Origin: CAZWRN01 sp964636275
GTDB lineage: Bacteria; Patescibacteriota; Microgenomatia; Daviesbacterales; UBA10151
Direction of reading: 5' to 3'
Length of the DNA stretch: 30,709 nt
Assembly (NCBI GenBank): GCA_964636275.1
Contig: CAZWRN010000016.1
Location: forward strand, 1-30,709
A program made the position numbers and the translations under genes. Positions 26,398 to 30,709 of the stretch are shown here, piece after piece; position 1 is the first letter of the stretch; every line of letters begins with the position of its first letter. The notes beneath the pieces are model-generated. The model worked only from the letters and a program-made list of their open reading frames with translations. It ran no database searches and had not been told where the DNA came from.

Positions 26398-26783
26398 TGC
26401 AATGTCAATTTATAAAAGAAGACGGAAGTCAGTGTGGAGCTATGGCTATGAAAGAGGCGACTTTCTGTTTTAGTCATAATCCAGATACTCAAGAAGAAAA
26501 ACAGTTAGCAGTTCAAAAAGGAGGTTTTGCCAGTAAAAAAACTGATATGAACCTAATCCCTGTTGACATAAAAACTCCTCAGCAGGTAGCGGCACTACTG
26601 GAAGATACTATTAATAGAGTAAGGAATGGAGAAATACCTCCCAATATTGCTAATACCATTGGCTATTTAGCCGGTCACATGCTTAAGGCTTTGGAAGTTT
26701 CGGAAATGGATCAAAGGGTAGAGATGATTGAGAGTGTTTTATTCCAAAGAAAGGTAGCTACAAAAGGGAAAAATTTCAGATGA
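26397..26783 (+). CDS. Small protein with Cys/His knuckle, mobile-element-associated type
   Basis: The first 28 residues hold CQFIKEDGSQCGAMAMKEATFCFSHNP, a C-x9-C-x9-C-x3-H arrangement that looks like a small zinc knuckle. A GGFASKK stretch follows, and then a helical domain (KTPQQVAALLEDTINRVRNGEIPPNIANTIGYLAGHMLKALEVSEMDQRVEMIESVLFQR). This two-part layout is frequent in genes near phage or plasmid functions; a DNA-binding or terminase-small-subunit-like role is only a guess. The stop overlaps the next ATG by 4 bp, so the two genes are coupled. Confidence 0.7.
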   Translation: MQCQFIKEDGSQCGAMAMKEATFCFSHNPDTQEEKQLAVQKGGFASKKTDMNLIPVDIKTPQQVAALLEDTINRVRNGEIPPNIANTIGYLAGHMLKALEVSEMDQRVEMIESVLFQRKVATKGKNFR

Positions 26784-28360
26784 GTAACATTGATTTAAGC
26801 AAGGTGTCTGCTAATCTAACTCCTAAGGAGAGAGCAAAGTTAGTAATAACTCTCCAGCTTAAGGGTTTGAGTAAAGTTGGTGCTGAGGAAATTAACAGAT
26901 TTCTCAATGGCGAATTTATAAAAAAAGAGGCTATACCAACCCAGCCAGACATCAATGTTATTATCGCTAGTTGTCCATCGTCTGAAGGAGCACAGTACAA
27001 CTTTTATATAAATCTTAAAAGTCTAATATGGAATGAGGTCGCAGACAAAATGTGTTCAAACTTAAGTAGGTTGGATACTCTAAGCGGAAATCTAAGAGCT
27101 TTATCCTACTTAATATCAATCTCTCCAACAATTAAGTACATTATTGACGAAATTGAGAAATTTCCAGTAGTTGTTACAAAAGAAGAATATGAACAAGGTA
27201 TAAAAGAGGCTAAAGAATTTGAACGAGCAGCTGTATTACCCCTTGAAGGCAGGTGTAATTTAGCAGAGCAGGAAGCCTATCACTATCTATTAGATGAAGA
27301 GCAAATTAAAGAAAGTTCTGATTACTTAGATGGGTATATTGATCACATAAATAATTTCGGTAAAAGTGAACAGGATATTCTTGCTATTAAAATACAGCAG
27401 ATTAAAAAAGGAGTTGAGGATTACAAAAAAGAGAAAGAGCGGTTGGGTGGAGATGAGCCTTTGTTTAAATCCTTTGCAGAATATTGTGATCTGAGAGAAG
27501 AAGAGCTTATAAGCAGAGTTAACGAAGATTATAAAGACGAACTGGTTGTTCCTAGTAAAGAGGAGTATGAGCTTTGGCAGAAAACCGTGGAAAGTGAGAG
27601 GGAGAGGCTGTTAAAAGCAGTCCAGGAAGGCAAATTATTATCAAAAGATAATGGAATTGAGGCAGGTAGCTATTATGATTGGCTGGAAAGACACCAAAAA
27701 TTTGAGGGTGAGGAGGGTTCAAAAGAGAAAGATTGGCACCCGTTACGCGAAAAATTTATGGAGATGGGATATTCCAATGGAAAAGTTACATCCGGAGGAC
27801 AAGCTACGGAGGGTTGGCAGCAGATAGCTATTGCGACTGAGCATAATTCAAATTTAGGGATTTTTGGAAGTCCGGGATTTGTTAAGAATCAGACTGGGCG
27901 GGTAATAGATATTCTGAAATCAATGTTTCCTTTTGAAGTGTTAGAGACAGATTATGCGAGCAAGAAGATAATGCTAAAAATTTCCAAGCCAGAATACGAG
28001 GAAATGATTATCTCTTATGTAAGCCAGGCTCACAGACTAATCCAAAATACCCTGAATTGTATTGGGTTGATAAAGGAAGTTGAGGCTGAATATTTTGATG
28101 GGATGAGTTTGTTTAGTGCAGATCCGGCAGAGCATAATTTTTCGGTTGAAAAAATAGAGAAATCACTTATTGAGATAGTGGATACTCATAATAATTTAAT
28201 AGAGAAAACTCTTAAACTTTTTAATAAAATGGCAATGGGTTTTTGGGAATTTGAGTTGGTTAATAAAGAAAAGTATTCGCTAAGTTTAGATCATGAATTA
28301 GACAAGCAGTGGGTGAACACCCAATTGCAGGGACTAGTACAGCAAGCTAATAAAACATAA
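26780..28360 (+). CDS. Uncharacterised 526-residue mainly helical protein
   Basis: I do not recognise this protein. It has no membrane helices or signal peptide. The first ~60 residues look like a small helical domain (LTPKERAKLVITLQLKGLSKVGAEEINRFL). Residues ~120-320 are charged, helical and coiled-coil-like (EEYEQGIKEAKEFERA, IKKGVEDYKKEKERL, EEYELWQKTVESERERLLK). The segment around 340-375 (WHPLREKFMEMGYSNGKVTSGGQATEGWQQIA) is Gly-rich and more structured. It is translationally coupled to the Cys/His-knuckle gene. Base composition is more AT-rich than in the first 20 kb, which fits acquired DNA. Confidence 0.7.
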   Translation: MSNIDLSKVSANLTPKERAKLVITLQLKGLSKVGAEEINRFLNGEFIKKEAIPTQPDINVIIASCPSSEGAQYNFYINLKSLIWNEVADKMCSNLSRLDTLSGNLRALSYLISISPTIKYIIDEIEKFPVVVTKEEYEQGIKEAKEFERAAVLPLEGRCNLAEQEAYHYLLDEEQIKESSDYLDGYIDHINNFGKSEQDILAIKIQQIKKGVEDYKKEKERLGGDEPLFKSFAEYCDLREEELISRVNEDYKDELVVPSKEEYELWQKTVESERERLLKAVQEGKLLSKDNGIEAGSYYDWLERHQKFEGEEGSKEKDWHPLREKFMEMGYSNGKVTSGGQATEGWQQIAIATEHNSNLGIFGSPGFVKNQTGRVIDILKSMFPFEVLETDYASKKIMLKISKPEYEEMIISYVSQAHRLIQNTLNCIGLIKEVEAEYFDGMSLFSADPAEHNFSVEKIEKSLIEIVDTHNNLIEKTLKLFNKMAMGFWEFELVNKEKYSLSLDHELDKQWVNTQLQGLVQQANKT

Positions 28361-28437
28361 GATAGTCTCGTTTACATTGAAAATGCCGATATTATTACAT
28401 ATACTTATGGTAGATAAAGATTTAAATAAGGATAAAA

Positions 28438-30709
28438 ATGGATATGACTCACGAAAGACGAGAGCAGCCACGTACTCCTAATGGGGAGTCACTCAATACA
28501 CCCCTGCCTGAACTCAGAGTTTCACAATTAGTTCGTTCTCAAGAACCAGTAATTAAGGGAGAGCGAGGCTATAGTCCCGATCCGGAAAACTCATTTATAA
28601 AGCCGTATGGTAACTATACTATTGTGTTAGGTAAAGGAGTGAGGGAGTTACAGGTTTTTGATGGGCAGGCTCGTAAGATAGAAGGATTAGATAATAATTC
28701 TAGCGTAGTTATGAATTGGAACGCCGCTAAGAAGGGAAGTTATGGTGGATATGACTACTATAGTATGGCTCTGGATACTTCAAAAATGAATTATTCACAG
28801 AAAAATAGTTACAAAGCAGTTGATGCATTTCCTGAAGATGAAAGGCGATTTATTTCTGCCTATATTAAAGCTAACTCTAAGGATGGCAATACATGCGAAT
28901 TCCCAAATGGTCAATGGCAATTGGATGGCAATAAAACTAATCAAATGGTTGCTAAAGAAGGAGATGGTTATTTCCTTATCCGACAACAGGATAGTCAAGT
29001 CTTTATAGCCTATCAAACAAGGTCTCCTCAAGGGATTGATTTGCCTCCTAGAAACTGGAAGAGATTTGATAATAAGGATGATTGGGCAAATAAATTACCT
29101 TCAGATATAAAGAATGAAATAACAAATCTAAACTTAGGAGATCACTTAGAACGAACAACTGATCATTTTATATTTGTTTATAAAGATAAAATTACGTATG
29201 TAAGACCTGGTAAAAAGTTGAGTGATGCAGACTACACAGACAAGATAGCTGGTGTAGGCAATAATATTGCAGTTGATCCTAAAAATTCTCATATCACTTA
29301 CTACTGTTCCACGGATAAACCTAGATCTGTTTTTAAATTAGATACGAGTGGAGATCCTGCAACATGGCAGACTGAAGCCGTAGATCTCCCTGCAGCATAT
29401 CAAGAGGTTAAAAACTTGCAACTTGATCCTACAGGAAATTTTTTTACATTTGAATCAAACAACGACTTCGTAATAATCGCAAAGGATGATTTAAAGGAAG
29501 TGAAAAGAGTTCCTAAATTATTCAGTGGAGAGGTGGATCAGCAAGGCAGAATTAGAGGTATTGACGATAAAGGGCACCTTGTTATTTATGATGTCAATTT
29601 TCAAGAGGTAGCTCAAGATTTAGAAAAAAGAAGGGTCGCCAGATTGGCTCAAGGTTTATCAGTAGATTTATTTAAAAAAGAATCAGCTGCTGCAGTAAAA
29701 GTTGAAGCTGACCAATTTCAACACCTGACTCCTGTTAAAACAGATCTAGAAACTCAATTTAATACTCAACTTCAGCAAATTACTGCTCTTGATGACATGT
29801 CTACGATTGGCGAAGCTCTTACCAAATTGCGAACACGTCTTAGATCGGAGGGGTTACAACCTGCACAAATAGATTTTATAACTCAGGGGATACAAGATTC
29901 AATTGTCGGTAAAGAGCGAATTTTAGCTGCACCAATTGTTGCTCAGGGATTGACAGAACTTCATACAAAACTTGGTGGAAATTTAACAATTACGAGTATT
30001 ACTGAAGCAAGAGGAGATTTAGCAAAATTAAAGTCGTTAGAGGGATTTGTAGATGATGCAACCAGGATCCAGATTCGTGCGTTGGAGAATCAATTTGGTC
30101 AACAGTCAGCGGACCTCTTTAGAAGGGAAGGTGCGGTTATAGAAAAGGATGTGGGGGAACTTGTAACAGGTGTTAAGGGTGAACTAGATAAAATGACGAG
30201 TATGCTTGATTTTGCTGATTGGCAAGAGTTTAGATTGCCTCAGTTAGTTAGTAGACTAGGTGCTTTAGCAAATGATTGTCCAATTGAAGCGTCCGAGACA
30301 CAGCGAAAAATTTTGGAAGCTCGTAGACAATTGCAAAATATCTCTAGAGAACAAGAGAAAAAATTCAAAGAGCATTATTCGGAGGTTAGAGAAAAGGCAT
30401 CAGAGGTTATGGGAGAGCGGGTAGAGTTAATGAAGGTAGATATTGACTCTTTTACAGATAGATTAAGAGGAAGGGGTTTTAAGGATCGTTCACAAGCAGA
30501 ATCATATACTAGGTCAAGTGAGGCTCTGGAAGCATTGAGGACTGAAATTGAGGAATTAAAGAAGCAGAATCCCGACGCGGCTAAGGAGTTAGATAAAGCA
30601 TTAAAGGTGCAACTAGCTACAGTAATGGCTGAGATAGAGCGAGGAGGTTTAACCACTGTAGCTGAGACTGGACAACAAATGATTTTATTTGGTGATACTC
30701 TTTTTCCCA
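28438..30709 (+). CDS. Large unknown protein, 5' part only (runs off the window)
   Basis: An uninterrupted frame of 757 codons from ATG 28438 to the right edge; the 3' end is outside. AAGGAT lies 5 nt before the ATG. Residues ~1-400 are beta-rich with repeated short strands (YGNYTIVLGKGVRELQVFDG; HFIFVYKDKITYVRPG; HITYYCSTDKPRSVFKLD; NFFTFESNNDFVIIAKDD; RIRGIDDKGHLVIYD), suggestive of a beta-propeller-like domain. Residues ~400-757 are helical coiled coil (SREQEKKFKEHYSEVREKASEVMGE, LEALRTEIEELKKQN). The last visible segment reads ETGQQMILFGDTLFP. The plan could belong to a very large ATPase such as the DNA-repair ATPase type, but no ATPase motif is in view, so I leave it unnamed. Confidence 0.72.
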   Translation, partial: MDMTHERREQPRTPNGESLNTPLPELRVSQLVRSQEPVIKGERGYSPDPENSFIKPYGNYTIVLGKGVRELQVFDGQARKIEGLDNNSSVVMNWNAAKKGSYGGYDYYSMALDTSKMNYSQKNSYKAVDAFPEDERRFISAYIKANSKDGNTCEFPNGQWQLDGNKTNQMVAKEGDGYFLIRQQDSQVFIAYQTRSPQGIDLPPRNWKRFDNKDDWANKLPSDIKNEITNLNLGDHLERTTDHFIFVYKDKITYVRPGKKLSDADYTDKIAGVGNNIAVDPKNSHITYYCSTDKPRSVFKLDTSGDPATWQTEAVDLPAAYQEVKNLQLDPTGNFFTFESNNDFVIIAKDDLKEVKRVPKLFSGEVDQQGRIRGIDDKGHLVIYDVNFQEVAQDLEKRRVARLAQGLSVDLFKKESAAAVKVEADQFQHLTPVKTDLETQFNTQLQQITALDDMSTIGEALTKLRTRLRSEGLQPAQIDFITQGIQDSIVGKERILAAPIVAQGLTELHTKLGGNLTITSITEARGDLAKLKSLEGFVDDATRIQIRALENQFGQQSADLFRREGAVIEKDVGELVTGVKGELDKMTSMLDFADWQEFRLPQLVSRLGALANDCPIEASETQRKILEARRQLQNISREQEKKFKEHYSEVREKASEVMGERVELMKVDIDSFTDRLRGRGFKDRSQAESYTRSSEALEALRTEIEELKKQNPDAAKELDKALKVQLATVMAEIERGGLTTVAETGQQMILFGDTLFP

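Overview
The window looks like a chromosomal segment of a small-genome, AT-leaning bacterium, most likely a member of the Candidate Phyla Radiation (Patescibacteria, perhaps Microgenomates-like). This is inferred from many short genes of unknown function, a DEAD-box helicase with a Gly/Arg/Ser/Asn-rich N-terminus, a stand-alone four-helix-bundle (S23-type) protein, and mostly leaderless promoters. No rRNA or marker gene fixes the taxonomy. I found no tRNA, rRNA, CRISPR array or transposase.

Layout. 1-6.9 kb: an MliC-type envelope protein, a hexapeptide acetyltransferase, a TMEM175-type channel, a DEAD-box helicase with a ~300-nt structured leader, an Rsm22-like methyltransferase without its iron-sulfur cysteines, a protein made of three topoisomerase-type zinc ribbons, and small unknowns. 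6.9-8.9 kb: a Crp/Fnr-family regulator gene with a near-perfect operator on each side, followed by a dsbB-dsbA-like oxidative folding operon. 8.9-14.8 kb: an MFS transporter, a DedA protein with a coupled small partner, then tdh and kbl (threonine to glycine), split by a four-helix-bundle gene enclosed in inverted repeats, then tspO. 14.8-18.3 kb: TfoX-N protein, Hsp20 under CIRCE control, a rhodanese under the third Crp/Fnr-type operator, a Ca2+/Na+ antiporter, and an Xre-type regulator with a small membrane partner. 18.4-21.8 kb: a Met-rich tethered thioredoxin, a DipZ-like CcdA-thioredoxin fusion and a DUF368 (PopT-type) lipid-carrier transporter. 21.8-25.2 kb: small membrane and unknown genes, including two paralogous Cys/His proteins. 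25.3-30.7 kb: an accessory-looking stretch with a nucleoside-deoxyribosyltransferase-like possible defence effector, a Cys/His-knuckle small protein, a 526-residue unknown protein, and a giant unknown protein running off the right edge.

How it works together. Three operators of the form GTGAT-N4-ATCAC sit exactly 41.5 bp upstream of predicted start sites (class II activation geometry) for dsbB, the rhodanese, and a structured RNA preceding the regulator gene. They suggest a local thiol/redox regulon run by the Cys-free Crp/Fnr protein. DsbA/DsbB (oxidising) and DipZ/thioredoxin (reducing) give both arms of envelope thiol chemistry.

The most unusual features are: (1) AT-rich inverted-repeat elements, one carrying the four-helix-bundle gene inside the tdh-kbl pair and two without a gene, which resemble the intervening sequences of 23S rRNA but lie between protein genes; (2) quasi-repetitive DNA directly after several stop codons; (3) at least 16 genes whose -10 box predicts transcription from the start codon or 1-2 nt before it; and (4) the candidate operator-controlled RNA at 6992-7092.
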